Below the pieces are notes generated by a model. The model did not search any database. It saw only the letters and a program-made list of their open reading frames with translations, and was not told the origin of the DNA. This document shows positions 8,618 through 17,504 of a stretch of 64,000 bases of DNA, piece after piece. The stretch covers positions 1 through 64,000 of the forward strand of contig JAPOQV010000006.1 in the NCBI GenBank assembly GCA_026710565.1, read 5' to 3'. The position numbers were made by a program, and so were the translations under genes. Positions within the stretch are counted from its first letter, which is position 1; every line of letters starts with the position of its first letter. The DNA comes from Spirochaetaceae bacterium (GTDB taxonomy: Bacteria > Spirochaetota > Spirochaetia > SZUA-6 > Bin103).

Positions 8618-9748
8618 ATGAGTTGGAGAGTGACCGAGCGGATGACGATCTACCACGAAGAGGGCTTCTACGCCCTCTCGCCCACCGTGAACCGGACGCC
8701 CAACGGCGACCTGCTGATGACCTTCCAGCGCGCCACCCACATCGGCATGGCCAATCACCACCATCCGCTGTTCAACGTGCAGGCGTGCCGTTCCAGCGAC
8801 GAGGGCCATACCTGGAGCGACGCGTACCTGGTCACCATCGACCCGCTGGGCGGCGTGATGGACCGGGGCTGCCACACGCTGCCGGACGGCAGCATCTTCC
8901 TGCACTGCTCGTGCACGGAGCTGGTGCCGGCCGAGGGGTCGGAGGCGCACGGCCTGCACTGGACCGTGCGCTACGGGATGCCGTTCTGGGTCCGGTCCAC
9001 CGACGACGGCTACACCTGGACCAACCCGGTCCGCTTCCCGCCGCTCCCGGACGCCATCAACGGCCATCCGGCCCAGCACACCGGCGTGAGCCGCAGCGGG
9101 CTGCTGGTGATGCCGGACGGACGCCTGTTCCTGCCGAGCAAGGCCACCGACGTCACCGACGAGTTCCGCTACCACGGGATGTTGCGCATCTCCCACGACA
9201 TGGGCGAGACCTGGGAGTACGGCGGCCGCATCTGCGAGGACGACGTCGCTCACTTCAGCGAGCCGACTATCCATCGCACCCCCTCCGGCCGCATCCTGGT
9301 GCTGTACCGGTGCCACACCGGGGCCCTGGGGCCGGAGATCGTCCGCCGGCAGGGTCTGACCGGACCGCACGTCACCGATCCCAGCTTCGAGGGCCGCGTG
9401 CTGGTGCTGGTGTACTCCGATGACGACGGGCGCACATGGTCGAAGTGGCGTCCGACGATGGTCCACGGCAGCCCCGGCCACATGCTCGGGTTGCGCGACG
9501 GGCGCATCTTCCTCACCGTCGGCACGCGCTGGGCCGGTCAGCGCGGCTGCTCGGCGCGCATCCTGGATCCGGAGGGTGAGAACATCGACACCGCGCCGGA
9601 GATCATCATCCGCGACGACGCGATCAGCCCGGACTGCGGCTACCCCTACTCGGTGGAGCTCGACGACGGCCGCGTGCTGGTCGTCTACTGGCACCACTTC
9701 GACGATGATCTGCGCGGCATCGAAGGCGCGATCCTCGAAGAGATGTAG
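8618..9748 (+). CDS. BNR-repeat sialidase-like beta-propeller (type S1, copy a)
   Basis: 376 aa, no signal peptide. It carries several Asp-box-like turns (for example DEGHTWSDAY, DDGYTWTNPV, DDGRTWSKWR, and DMGETWEYGG), the hallmark of exo-alpha-sialidase-like six-bladed propellers. Family members cleave terminal sialic or related sugars, but many paralogues in environmental genomes have no tested activity. It is almost identical in layout to the genes at 11557 and 52826. Twelve nt separate it from the next propeller gene, so the two are probably one operon. Confidence 0.8.
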   Translation: MSWRVTERMTIYHEEGFYALSPTVNRTPNGDLLMTFQRATHIGMANHHHPLFNVQACRSSDEGHTWSDAYLVTIDPLGGVMDRGCHTLPDGSIFLHCSCTELVPAEGSEAHGLHWTVRYGMPFWVRSTDDGYTWTNPVRFPPLPDAINGHPAQHTGVSRSGLLVMPDGRLFLPSKATDVTDEFRYHGMLRISHDMGETWEYGGRICEDDVAHFSEPTIHRTPSGRILVLYRCHTGALGPEIVRRQGLTGPHVTDPSFEGRVLVLVYSDDDGRTWSKWRPTMVHGSPGHMLGLRDGRIFLTVGTRWAGQRGCSARILDPEGENIDTAPEIIIRDDAISPDCGYPYSVELDDGRVLVVYWHHFDDDLRGIEGAILEEM

Positions 9749-9760
9749 TCGGGTGCCGGG

Positions 9761-10777
9761 ATGCTGACGATCGAAAGCACGGAGACCATCCATTCCGACG
9801 GCAGACACAACGCCTTCACCAGCATGGCGCGGTGGCGCGGCCGGTACTACGTCGCCTTCCGATCCGCCGGCGCCCACGCGGCGACGTGGGAAGACGGCTG
9901 GGGGGACGCGCCGGCCACGTACGGCCGGATCATGCTGCTGGAATCGGCCGACCTCCGGACGTGGACGCCGTCGGTGATCCTGGACAGCGAGTACGACGAC
10001 CGTGACCCGAAGCTGCTTGCCACCGAAGAGCGGCTCTACGTCTTCGGCACCACCATCATCGGGCCGGCACGGCTCACGATGCCGCAGGAGACCTACCTGT
10101 CGTTCACGGAGGACGGGCGAACGTGGAGCCACCCCGTGTCCGCCTATCGGTACAACTACGGGTACTGGAAGCCGCAGACCCATGGCGGCGTCCACTACGT
10201 GGCGGCCGATGTCGACATCACACCGCCGAACGTCGAGGAGCTCGACCAGCAGGTCGAGCTGCTGTCGTCGCTCGACGGCCACCTGTGGCAGCCGGTGTCG
10301 GTCATCGTCCGCAGCTCGCACTGCACGGAGACGGAGCTGCTGTTTCTCGCCGACGGCTCGCTGCTCGCCTTTACCCGCCCCCACTACGTGTCGATTGCGC
10401 GGCCGCCCTACACGAACTGGTCCGTTGCAGGGGCGGTTCCGGCCGAGCGGGCGCGGGAGCATCCGCCCGGCTATTCCGGACCCGCCGCCGTGAAGGTCGG
10501 CGACACGCTGGTCTTCTCGTGCCGGACAAGCAGCAGGCACCACCCCGACGACCAACCGGGGCACAGCCGAACCGGGCTGTTCACGGTCGACCCATCCGAC
10601 TGGTCGCTGACGTGGCATGCCAACCTGCAGACCGAGTGGGGCGGCGATCAGTCCTACGCCGGCATGCTCGCGCTCGACGACCGCACGCTGGTGATGTGCT
10701 ACTACGATGGGGAGCCCTACGAGCCCGGAGTCCCCAAGCGCAGCGACATCAAGCTCGCCACGGTCTCGGTCGGATAG
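9761..10777 (+). CDS. Sialidase-like beta-propeller (type S2, copy a)
   Basis: 338 aa, cytoplasmic by sequence. It has glycosidase-propeller features: repeats such as EDGRTWSHPV and SADLRTWTPS, plus DDRDPKLLAT, a motif shared with the type S2 gene at 40336. It is quite different from the S1 family next to it, so the two are not duplicates of each other. It probably acts on the same glycan as its neighbour; substrate unknown. It follows the S1 gene by 12 nt. Confidence 0.75.
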   Translation: MLTIESTETIHSDGRHNAFTSMARWRGRYYVAFRSAGAHAATWEDGWGDAPATYGRIMLLESADLRTWTPSVILDSEYDDRDPKLLATEERLYVFGTTIIGPARLTMPQETYLSFTEDGRTWSHPVSAYRYNYGYWKPQTHGGVHYVAADVDITPPNVEELDQQVELLSSLDGHLWQPVSVIVRSSHCTETELLFLADGSLLAFTRPHYVSIARPPYTNWSVAGAVPAERAREHPPGYSGPAAVKVGDTLVFSCRTSSRHHPDDQPGHSRTGLFTVDPSDWSLTWHANLQTEWGGDQSYAGMLALDDRTLVMCYYDGEPYEPGVPKRSDIKLATVSVG

Positions 10778-10790
10778 CCGAGCCCTTCGC

Positions 10791-11201
10791 CTACGGCTGG
10801 TCCGCCGCCGGTCTTTGGAGAGTGACGGACACGCTGGGAAAGCGCTCGTCGAGCGTGTAGATCGTCGCATCCGCGGTCCGTGCCGCCGCCCAGATGAGCG
10901 CATCCGCGAACGACACGCGACCGGAAGGCCGACACAGGCGAAGCGCTTCCAGTACGTATTCCTTGGGCAACCGAAAGGTAGCGATGTTCGCCTTTCGGAG
11001 CAGGGCGATCAGGTGATCGACCACGGTCTCCCGAGGGACGCCATAGACCGAGCCAAGCACGTATGCGGTCTCCACCAGCGCGACGTCGCTGATCAGGAGC
11101 TCAGCCTCAGCGTCGATCACCTTCGCACTCGCGTCGGCCAGGTCCGGGGGGTCACCGGTGAGGTACCGGACGAGCATCGAGGTATCCAGCAGCGCGCTCA
11201 C
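10791..11201 (-). CDS. vapC: VapC-family PIN-domain toxin
   Basis: 136 aa with the PIN quartet at D6, E44, D100 and D118 (LLDTSM, ALVETAYV, SFADALI, LDERF). PIN toxins are Mg-dependent ribonucleases that cut tRNA or rRNA. A longer frame to 11300 exists, but the GTG at 11201 overlaps the antitoxin stop by 4 nt, the usual arrangement, and starts right before the first catalytic strand. It forms a toxin-antitoxin pair with the AbrB-type gene upstream. Its stop is 13 nt from the convergent propeller gene. Confidence 0.85.
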   Translation of the reverse strand: MSALLDTSMLVRYLTGDPPDLADASAKVIDAEAELLISDVALVETAYVLGSVYGVPRETVVDHLIALLRKANIATFRLPKEYVLEALRLCRPSGRVSFADALIWAAARTADATIYTLDERFPSVSVTLQRPAADQP

Positions 11202-11470
11202 GGGACCGCTCGGCGCGCAGCATCGCTCCAACCGCGCTCCCGCGCCTCCTGCCAGTCGTCGCCCGGAGGGATCCGGGCCTTGATGTAGGGCGCCAGGCAT
11301 CCCTTGAGTGATTCGCGATGGTCAGGCGGAAGGAAATAGAGCTCGACATGGTCGTCGACGAGGCGTTGGATGGAGATCCATCCGGGTGCGAGGCCGAGCG
11401 AGTCCCTGATCGGCTTCGCTATCACCACTTGCCCCTTGGTTCCTACGACGTGCGTGCTCGTTCTACGCAT
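11198..11470 (-). CDS. vapB: AbrB/MazE-type antitoxin of the VapBC pair
   Basis: 90 aa. The N-terminal AbrB swapped-hairpin pattern is clear: GTKGQVVIAKPIRDSLGL. The C-terminal half would wrap the toxin. It comes first in the operon and is 4-nt coupled to vapC. A short inverted repeat, CATAC-6 nt-GTATG at 11468-11483, overlaps the start codon and could be part of an autoregulatory site. A deleted copy of this gene's start lies at 8477-8524. Confidence 0.85.
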   Translation of the reverse strand: MRRTSTHVVGTKGQVVIAKPIRDSLGLAPGWISIQRLVDDHVELYFLPPDHRESLKGCLAPYIKARIPPGDDWQEARERGWSDAARRAVP

Positions 11471-11556
11471 ACGCGTCAGTATGAATCAACGCCGGCCGTA
11501 ATACCAAGCGCTGGCTGAATGGCCGCGTCAGCGCGCGTTCCCTATGATGAGCAGTC

Positions 11557-12687
11557 ATGAGCTGGAACGTGACCGACCGGATGACCATCTACCGGGAAGC
11601 GGGCTTCTACGCGCTCTCGCCCTGCGTGAACCGAACCCCCAACGGCGACCTGCTGATGACCTTCCAGCGCGCCCCCCACGTCAGCCTGGCCAACCACAAG
11701 CATCCGCTGTTCAACGTCCAGGCGTGCCGGTCCGGTGACGAGGGGCGGACCTGGAGCGACGCGTACCTGGTGACCATCGACCCGCTGGGCGGGGTGATGG
11801 ACCGGAGCTGCCACACGCTGCCGGACGGCAGCATCTTCCTGCACTCCTCGTGCTCGGAGCTGGTGCCGGCCGAAGGGTCGGAGGCGCACGGCCTGGACTG
11901 GACCGTGCGCTTCGGGATGCCGTTCTGGGTGCGGTCCACCGACGACGGCTACACCTGGACCAAGCCGGTCAGGTTCCCGCCGCTCCCGGACGCCATCAAC
12001 GGCCATCCGTCCGAGCACACCGGTGTGAGCCGCAGCGGGCTGCTGGCCATGCCGGACGGACGGCTGTTCCTGCCGAGCAAGGCCACGGACATCAGCCACG
12101 AGTTCCGCTACTTCGGCATGCTGCGGATCTCCCACGACATGGGCGAGACGTGGGAGTACGGCGGCCGGATCTGCGAGGACCCGATCGCCCACTTCAGCGA
12201 GCCGACGATCCATCGCACCCCCTCCGGCCGCATACTGGTGCTGTACCGGTGCCACGCGAACGCCCTGGGACCGGAGATCGTCCGCCGGCAGGGCTTCACC
12301 GGGCCTCATGTCACCGACCCCCGCTTCGAGGACCGCCTGCTGGTGCTGGTCCACTCCGATGACGACGGACGCACGTGGTCGAAGTGGCGACCGACGATGA
12401 TCCACGGCAGTCCCGGGCACATGCTCGGGCTGCGCGACGGCCGCATCTTCCTCACCGTCGGCACGCGCTGGCCCGGCCAGCGGGGGTGCTCGGCGCGCAT
12501 CCTGGATCCCGAGGGAGAGAACCTCGACACCGCACCGGAGATCGTCATCCGCGACGATGCGATCAGCCCGGACTGCGGCTATCCCTGGTCGGTGGAGCTC
12601 GACGACGGCCGCGTCCTGGTCACCTACTGGCACCACTTCGACGACGACCTGCGCGGCATCGAGGGCGCGATCCTGGAAGAGGCGTAG
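11557..12687 (+). CDS. BNR-repeat sialidase-like beta-propeller (type S1, copy b)
   Basis: 376 aa, exactly the same length as the gene at 8618 and very similar along the whole protein (same Asp-box turns, same DRMTIYxExGFYALSP opening). The 15-20 nt before both start codons are also alike (CTATGATG..CAGTCATGAG type), so the duplication included upstream sequence. Enzymatic role as for copy a: putative exo-acting glycosidase, substrate unknown. It ends 11 nt from a convergent propeller gene. Confidence 0.8.
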   Translation: MSWNVTDRMTIYREAGFYALSPCVNRTPNGDLLMTFQRAPHVSLANHKHPLFNVQACRSGDEGRTWSDAYLVTIDPLGGVMDRSCHTLPDGSIFLHSSCSELVPAEGSEAHGLDWTVRFGMPFWVRSTDDGYTWTKPVRFPPLPDAINGHPSEHTGVSRSGLLAMPDGRLFLPSKATDISHEFRYFGMLRISHDMGETWEYGGRICEDPIAHFSEPTIHRTPSGRILVLYRCHANALGPEIVRRQGFTGPHVTDPRFEDRLLVLVHSDDDGRTWSKWRPTMIHGSPGHMLGLRDGRIFLTVGTRWPGQRGCSARILDPEGENLDTAPEIVIRDDAISPDCGYPWSVELDDGRVLVTYWHHFDDDLRGIEGAILEEA

Positions 12688-12698
12688 TCAGCCGCGGC

Positions 12699-13655
12699 TC
12701 AGAGGGACACGGACGCCAGGTAGATGTCGCAGGGGCCGTGGGTGACCCGCTCGTCCGAATCGGGATACTCGTGTCCTGAGTAGTAGGCGATCAGGACTTC
12801 GTTCCCGCCGACCGCATACAGGCCGGAATAGCCGGTGTCGCGGCCGCTCGGGAGGTACAGGCCCAGCTCCAGCGCCCCGTCGCGGTACTCGAACAGCGCG
12901 GTCCTGGGCTCGCCGCTCTCGTCCGCCGCCCTGCCGGCGATGACCACGCGGTCGCCTAACCGCGCCGGGGCCGCGCCCTGCAGCGCGTGCGGGACGATCG
13001 TGCGCTCCCACTCGACGTAGGGCGGCGGTGCCGTCGCCAGCACCGCGCGCGGCAGCTTGGTCCGCACCACCGCCAGCAACCGCCCGTCGGGCAGCGGGCA
13101 CAGGGCCGTCTCGCTGGGGATGCGCGAGTACTCCTGTGAGCCGCGCACCACCTCGGAGACCCAGTGCCAGCGCTCGCCGTCGGTGGAGGTCAACAGGTCG
13201 ACCGTGCCGCTCATGCCCTCCGGCACGTGACCGCAGTCGTCGCAGGTGAGGTAGTAGCGGCCGTCCAGCTCGATCGGCGTCCAGAAGTCGTGGTTGGCCA
13301 CGAAGCAGCGGCGCGGCTCCGTCCACGTCTTCAGGTCTCGCGTCTCGGCCACCACCTCGCGCGAGGGGTATCCGGCGAAGTCGTCCCCCTCCCAATCGCC
13401 CTGCACCCCGTAGATCAGCATCCGGTCGCCGAGCGGAAGGAGCTGCGGATCGAAGCTGGTGGCCGCCATGGCGACGCAGGTGTCCCAGGTCTCCAGGTCG
13501 GCGGACGAAATGACGCGCAACTGCCCGTCGAGCGCGCCGTGATGGTGGGCGTCGACGAAGCAGATGTGGTACGAGTCGCGCCAGCGGACGAAGTTGCCGA
13601 CGCACAGGTTGTGCCGGCCGTTCGAGAACACGGTCCTGACCCAGTTCAGCTTCAT
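12699..13655 (-). CDS. Sialidase-like beta-propeller (type S2, copy b)
   Basis: 318 aa from the ATG at 13655 (MKLNWVRTVFSNG); the open frame runs further but enters the neighbouring gene. It opens with SNGRHN, followed by a propeller with weak blade repeats (SADLETWDTC, DLKTWTEPR, STDGERWHWV). The C-terminal YYSGHEYPDSDERVTHGPCD has the conserved YYS close seen in the other S2 genes. It lies 13 nt after the S3-type gene on the same strand, forming a two-gene operon. Substrate unknown. Confidence 0.72.
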   Translation of the reverse strand: MKLNWVRTVFSNGRHNLCVGNFVRWRDSYHICFVDAHHHGALDGQLRVISSADLETWDTCVAMAATSFDPQLLPLGDRMLIYGVQGDWEGDDFAGYPSREVVAETRDLKTWTEPRRCFVANHDFWTPIELDGRYYLTCDDCGHVPEGMSGTVDLLTSTDGERWHWVSEVVRGSQEYSRIPSETALCPLPDGRLLAVVRTKLPRAVLATAPPPYVEWERTIVPHALQGAAPARLGDRVVIAGRAADESGEPRTALFEYRDGALELGLYLPSGRDTGYSGLYAVGGNEVLIAYYSGHEYPDSDERVTHGPCDIYLASVSL

Positions 13656-13668
13656 GCCGGAATGCCCC

Positions 13669-14958
13669 TTACGCCGCGAACAGATCCTGCGAATAGCGGT
13701 AGGCGAGGCAGCACGTACCCCACTCCGGGTGGTCGAGGTCGAGCAGCGAGTATGCGGTGGTGACCACCAGCCCGTCGCCATAGCAGACCGTGCTCGGGTA
13801 GCCGCAGTCCCAACTGAACGCGCGGTCGGAGATCACGTACTCCGTCTCCAGGTCGAAGTGCTCGCCGCCGTCGCGGCTGACGATGGCGCGCACCCCGAAC
13901 GGATAGGAACGATAGCCGTAGGTGATCAGCACGATGCCGTTGGCCAGCCGCACGACGCTGCCGGGTGACGGTTTCTGCGGCTTGCCGTTGACCATCCGCC
14001 AGTGCCCGATCCTGCCCAGGTTGGCCAGGCGCTCAGGCGGCGTGCCTGTGCTCAGGCAGCCCGCCTCCCAGCGCGGCCAGGTCCTGCCGCCGTCGTCGGA
14101 CCAGGCGAGCCGGTTCGGCTGGTGGTTGTGGCGCACGTAGGCGACCCAGCGGTCGTCGGTCAGCGGCAGGAAGCCGGTCTCGCTCCAGCCGCTCCTGATC
14201 TCGGTCGGCTCTTCCCAGGTGAGCCCGCCGTCCTGTGACCGGTACAGGAAGTTCACCCGCTCGTGGGCCGAGGGGTCGGCCTCGTGGATCTCGTCGCTCT
14301 GGTGGCCACGCGCCATGAACACCAGCGTGCCGTCGGCGAGCCGCACCATCTGCCCGTGCGGGCGCACGAAGATGCCCCGTCCCGGCATGTCGATCAGCGT
14401 CGGCTCCGACCAGGTGGCGCCGCCGTCCGTGGAGCGCACCACCTCCAGGTGCTCCTCGCGGCGCGCGCGGGGGTCGGGGTCGTCCTGCCGCGATGCCTCC
14501 ACCTCGCCGAACAGGATGCCGTAGACCACCACCAAGGTGCCGTCGGCCGCCTGTCCCAGGGAGTGGTCGCGATAGTCGAGCTGATCGTCCGGCTCGCCGC
14601 GCGCCACGACCCGATAGTCGGACCAGGTCGCGCCGCGGTCCTCCGAGAAGGAGATGCTGACCTCGCTGCCGGTACCGATGTGCGGCGCGCCAGTGCGCGT
14701 CAGGCAGGCAAGGCCCTCGTCGTCCATCTTCAGCAGCACGGGGATCATGCCGCCGCCAGGGGAGAACGGCGGCACCGGGTCGGTGACCGAGCCGTAGGAG
14801 GAGCGTTCCGGGTCGTCCCGGCACTCCGGGTACAACAGGAAATACGACCCCACGGCATCGGGATGATCCTCCCGCCCGCACAGCCACCGGTGGCCGGTGG
14901 CGACGACCGGGGTGGCCTCGATCCGATCCACCAACGACACCTCGCGCAAATCGGCCAT
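13669..14958 (-). CDS. BNR-repeat sialidase-like beta-propeller (type S3, copy a)
   Basis: 429 aa from the ATG at 14958, which has a good GAAGGAGG-type ribosome site. Asp-box turns include DRGATWSDYR, DGGATWSEP, DGGLTWEEP and DGGRTWPRW. The motif PPFSPGGGMIPVLL and the close CGYPSTVCYGDG are shared with the paralogue at 50494. Putative exo-glycosidase; substrate unknown. It is divergent from the TIM-barrel gene at 15035, with 76 bp between the starts for shared regulation. Confidence 0.8.
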   Translation of the reverse strand: MADLREVSLVDRIEATPVVATGHRWLCGREDHPDAVGSYFLLYPECRDDPERSSYGSVTDPVPPFSPGGGMIPVLLKMDDEGLACLTRTGAPHIGTGSEVSISFSEDRGATWSDYRVVARGEPDDQLDYRDHSLGQAADGTLVVVYGILFGEVEASRQDDPDPRARREEHLEVVRSTDGGATWSEPTLIDMPGRGIFVRPHGQMVRLADGTLVFMARGHQSDEIHEADPSAHERVNFLYRSQDGGLTWEEPTEIRSGWSETGFLPLTDDRWVAYVRHNHQPNRLAWSDDGGRTWPRWEAGCLSTGTPPERLANLGRIGHWRMVNGKPQKPSPGSVVRLANGIVLITYGYRSYPFGVRAIVSRDGGEHFDLETEYVISDRAFSWDCGYPSTVCYGDGLVVTTAYSLLDLDHPEWGTCCLAYRYSQDLFAA

Positions 14959-15034
14959 CCGCTGCCTCCTTCGCAGAGCGGCCAGCGTCCTACGATTGCC
15001 GCCGAGAGGCAAGAGGTCTACGGTGGTCGCCACC

Positions 15035-16465
15035 ATGCCGGTCATCTATGTCAGCGACCCGTCCAGCATCGCCACCCGCTACCTGCCCGATCCAGCCACC
15101 GAGGAGTCCCTTCGCGAGTGGATCGACGACGTGGCCGCGGCCGGCATCGACCTGTTCATCCAGGAGGCATACACCCAGGGGTGGACGACCTACTGGCGCA
15201 CCGACGGCTTCGACTACGACGCCAGGCCCCAGCACCGCCGGTTCCTGCCGCTGCTCGACGACGGCCGCCAGCCGCTGGGCATCCTGGCAGACCAGTGCCG
15301 CAGGCGCGGCATCCGCTTCGGCGCCGGAGTCCGCATGAACGACAACCACGGCGCCGTCTCCACCGCCCAGGGCGTGGGCGCCGGCGGCGGCTTCATCGTC
15401 GACAACCCGCACCTGCAACTCCAGGAAGCACCGCCCGGCGTGCTCTACGCGGAGTCCACCCCACTCGACTTCAGCCACGAGGAGGTGCGCGCCTACCTCC
15501 TGAGCGCGATCACGCGCCTGGTGGACACCTTCGACGTGGACGGCATCGAGATCTGCTACCGCGACCATCGCTACTTCCCGCCGGGCACCGGACGCGACCG
15601 CGCGGACCGGATGACCGAGCTGGTCGCCGCCATCCGCTCGATGCTCGATGCCGCGGGCAAGCGCCGCGGGACGGCCGAGCGGCCCTTCCTGGGCGCGCAC
15701 GTGTTCGCCACCATCGACGAGTGCGCGGACCTGGGCCTGGACGTGCCGGCCTGGGTGCAGGACGGGCTGGTCGACTACGTCAGCCCCGCGGACTGCATGT
15801 ACGCCGAGTACAACCTGCCCTACGACGAGTGGGCGGCGGTGACCGCGGACACGCCGTGCCGGCTCTATCCGTCGATCATGCCGTGGACGGGCATCATCGC
15901 CCGGCGCCGCTCCGGCCAGCAGCCCTTCGACCAGGACCAGCAGCGGGCGCTCGCGCACACCATGTACGCGCAGGGAGCCGACGGCGTGTCGCTGTACAAC
16001 CACTTCGAGATCATGCACGGCGGCGGCGGAGCGCACGCGCCGTTCTATCCGCTGGCCCTGCACGACACCCGCCACGTCCGCTCGGACGATCGCGCCCTCG
16101 ACGGGCGCAGGCACTACGTGTTCGACGCCACCTGGGGCGGCTTCAGCGGCTTCGGCGAGGACCGCACCTCCACCGGAGCGGTCAAGGTCCAGCGCGCGGT
16201 CATCGAGCGGCCGGCCGGCGCAGCACAGTACACCTTCCGCCTCTACGAGGACTTCGGCGAGATCGCCGCCGCCCAGCTCCTGTTCCGCGCCTATCACCAG
16301 ACGCTGGCCGACAGCCTTGCGATCACCCTGAACGGGCAGCCGGTCCCTGACCGGGGTCTCAAGCGCCGCGACGACGAGATCCGCACCGACCTCCGTCCCG
16401 ACGACACCGAGTACGACTTCGCCCGCGGCGCGATGACCCGCGAGACCCGCCCCTGCGTGACCTAG
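15035..16465 (+). CDS. TIM-barrel glycosidase-like protein (type T, copy a), truncated by an in-frame amber codon
   Basis: 476 aa to the TAG at 16463. The start is set at MPVIYVSDPSS by comparison with the paralogues. Family-defining motifs are YVSDPS, DLFIQEAYTQGWTTYW, YDARPQHRRFLPLLD, GVRMNDNH, DVDGIEI and MYAEYNLPYDEW. They suggest a TIM-barrel hydrolase with acidic active-site residues, although I cannot assign a CAZy family. The paralogue at 41445 reads FVTYWFPLTADL where this one reads CVT-stop-WFPLTADL. Reading through gives 528 aa, matching the 526-545 aa of the other two copies. The C-terminal beta domain is therefore lost unless the stop is suppressed or is an assembly error. Confidence 0.8.
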   Translation: MPVIYVSDPSSIATRYLPDPATEESLREWIDDVAAAGIDLFIQEAYTQGWTTYWRTDGFDYDARPQHRRFLPLLDDGRQPLGILADQCRRRGIRFGAGVRMNDNHGAVSTAQGVGAGGGFIVDNPHLQLQEAPPGVLYAESTPLDFSHEEVRAYLLSAITRLVDTFDVDGIEICYRDHRYFPPGTGRDRADRMTELVAAIRSMLDAAGKRRGTAERPFLGAHVFATIDECADLGLDVPAWVQDGLVDYVSPADCMYAEYNLPYDEWAAVTADTPCRLYPSIMPWTGIIARRRSGQQPFDQDQQRALAHTMYAQGADGVSLYNHFEIMHGGGGAHAPFYPLALHDTRHVRSDDRALDGRRHYVFDATWGGFSGFGEDRTSTGAVKVQRAVIERPAGAAQYTFRLYEDFGEIAAAQLLFRAYHQTLADSLAITLNGQPVPDRGLKRRDDEIRTDLRPDDTEYDFARGAMTRETRPCVT

Positions 16466-16621
16466 TGGTTCCCGCTCACCGCCGACCTGTGCGTGCGCGG
16501 GGAGAACCGGATCGGCCTCGCCCTCACCGCGAGCGACCCCGAAGCGACCGAGAGCATCGTCGTCGAAGAGGTCGAGGTCTTCGTCGTGCCCGCGATCGAG
16601 CATGAGCTCCCCGCCGATTGA
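16466..16621 (+). pseudogene. C-terminal tail of the type T gene after the amber stop
   Basis: Continues in the same frame after TAG and encodes about 51 residues (WFPLTADLCVRGEN ... VVEEVEVFVVPA), matching the C-terminus of the paralogues at 41445 and 53964. It ends at a TGA that overlaps the following ABC ATPase by 20 nt, so the original gene was coupled to the exporter genes. The tail shows no further stops, so the interruption looks recent. Confidence 0.7.
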
Positions 16622-17504
16622 GGTCCGGAACCTCCACAAGCAGTACAAGGGGGGCACGTGGGCCAACCGCGACATCACCCTCTCGGCCGTTCAGGGAGAG
16701 ATTCTGGGCGTCGTGGGACCCAACGGCGCCGGCAAGACCACGCTGGTCCGCCAAGTCACGACGGAGTTGCTCCCCACGTCGGGCGAGGTGCGCGTGTTCG
16801 GCGTCGACGCGGTCGCGCGGGCACGCGACGTGAAGGGTCTGATGGGGGTCATGCCGCAGGAGGCAACGCTCAACTGGGGTCTTAACATCCACCACCAGTT
16901 TCGGATCTTCGGCAAGCTCCGCGGCCTGCCGGCCCGGATCGCACGCCGGCGGCGTGACGAGTTGATCGCGGATCTCGACCTGGAGGAACACCGGCGCAAG
17001 AGCACGGAGACGCTCTCCGGAGGACTGCGCAGGCGCGTCCTGCTCGGGATCGCCGCGATCGCCGACCCGCCGCTGTTGATCCTGGACGAACCCAGCGTCG
17101 GACTCGACCCCGAAGCGCGCCACGGTCTGTGGGATCTGCTCCGGCGCTACCGGCACGAAGGCAAGACGGCCCTCTTGACCACCCACTACATGGAGGAGGC
17201 GGAGGAGCTCTGCGACCGCGTCGCCATCATCCAGGACGGTTCCCTGCTGGCGCTCGACACGGTCGGCAACCTGCAGTCCGCGTACGGCTACCGGTACAAG
17301 ATCACCTTCACCACCACCGCGGGCACGCGGAGCCTCCACGGCAACGACGACCGGCAGCTCGTGGAACGGATGCGGGCGATGGGCATCGATCGGTACCGCC
17401 TGACAAGCACCACCCTGGAAGACGTCTATCTGGCGCTGACCGGCGGAGGACCGAAGTCAGCCGCCGAAGAGGATGGGGATGATGAGCACCATACGTCCGA
17501 CTGA
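16602..17504 (+). CDS. ABC-2 type exporter, ATP-binding protein
   Basis: 300 aa. Walker A is GPNGAGKTT at residues 39-47, the signature is ETLSGGLRRRVL, Walker B is LLILDEPSVGLDP, and the H-loop is LLTTHYMEEAEEL. This is the DrrA/CcmA-like class with a C-terminal domain ending TLEDVYLALTG. It pairs with the permease that follows, with a 32-nt overlap at its longest start. Substrate unknown; the position after the glycan genes does not identify it. Confidence 0.9.
   Translation: MSSPPIEVRNLHKQYKGGTWANRDITLSAVQGEILGVVGPNGAGKTTLVRQVTTELLPTSGEVRVFGVDAVARARDVKGLMGVMPQEATLNWGLNIHHQFRIFGKLRGLPARIARRRRDELIADLDLEEHRRKSTETLSGGLRRRVLLGIAAIADPPLLILDEPSVGLDPEARHGLWDLLRRYRHEGKTALLTTHYMEEAEELCDRVAIIQDGSLLALDTVGNLQSAYGYRYKITFTTTAGTRSLHGNDDRQLVERMRAMGIDRYRLTSTTLEDVYLALTGGGPKSAAEEDGDDEHHTSD

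Noticed and set aside
14263..16350. 695-aa plus-strand open frame
   Set aside because: Runs over parts of two real genes in the wrong frame; no domain.
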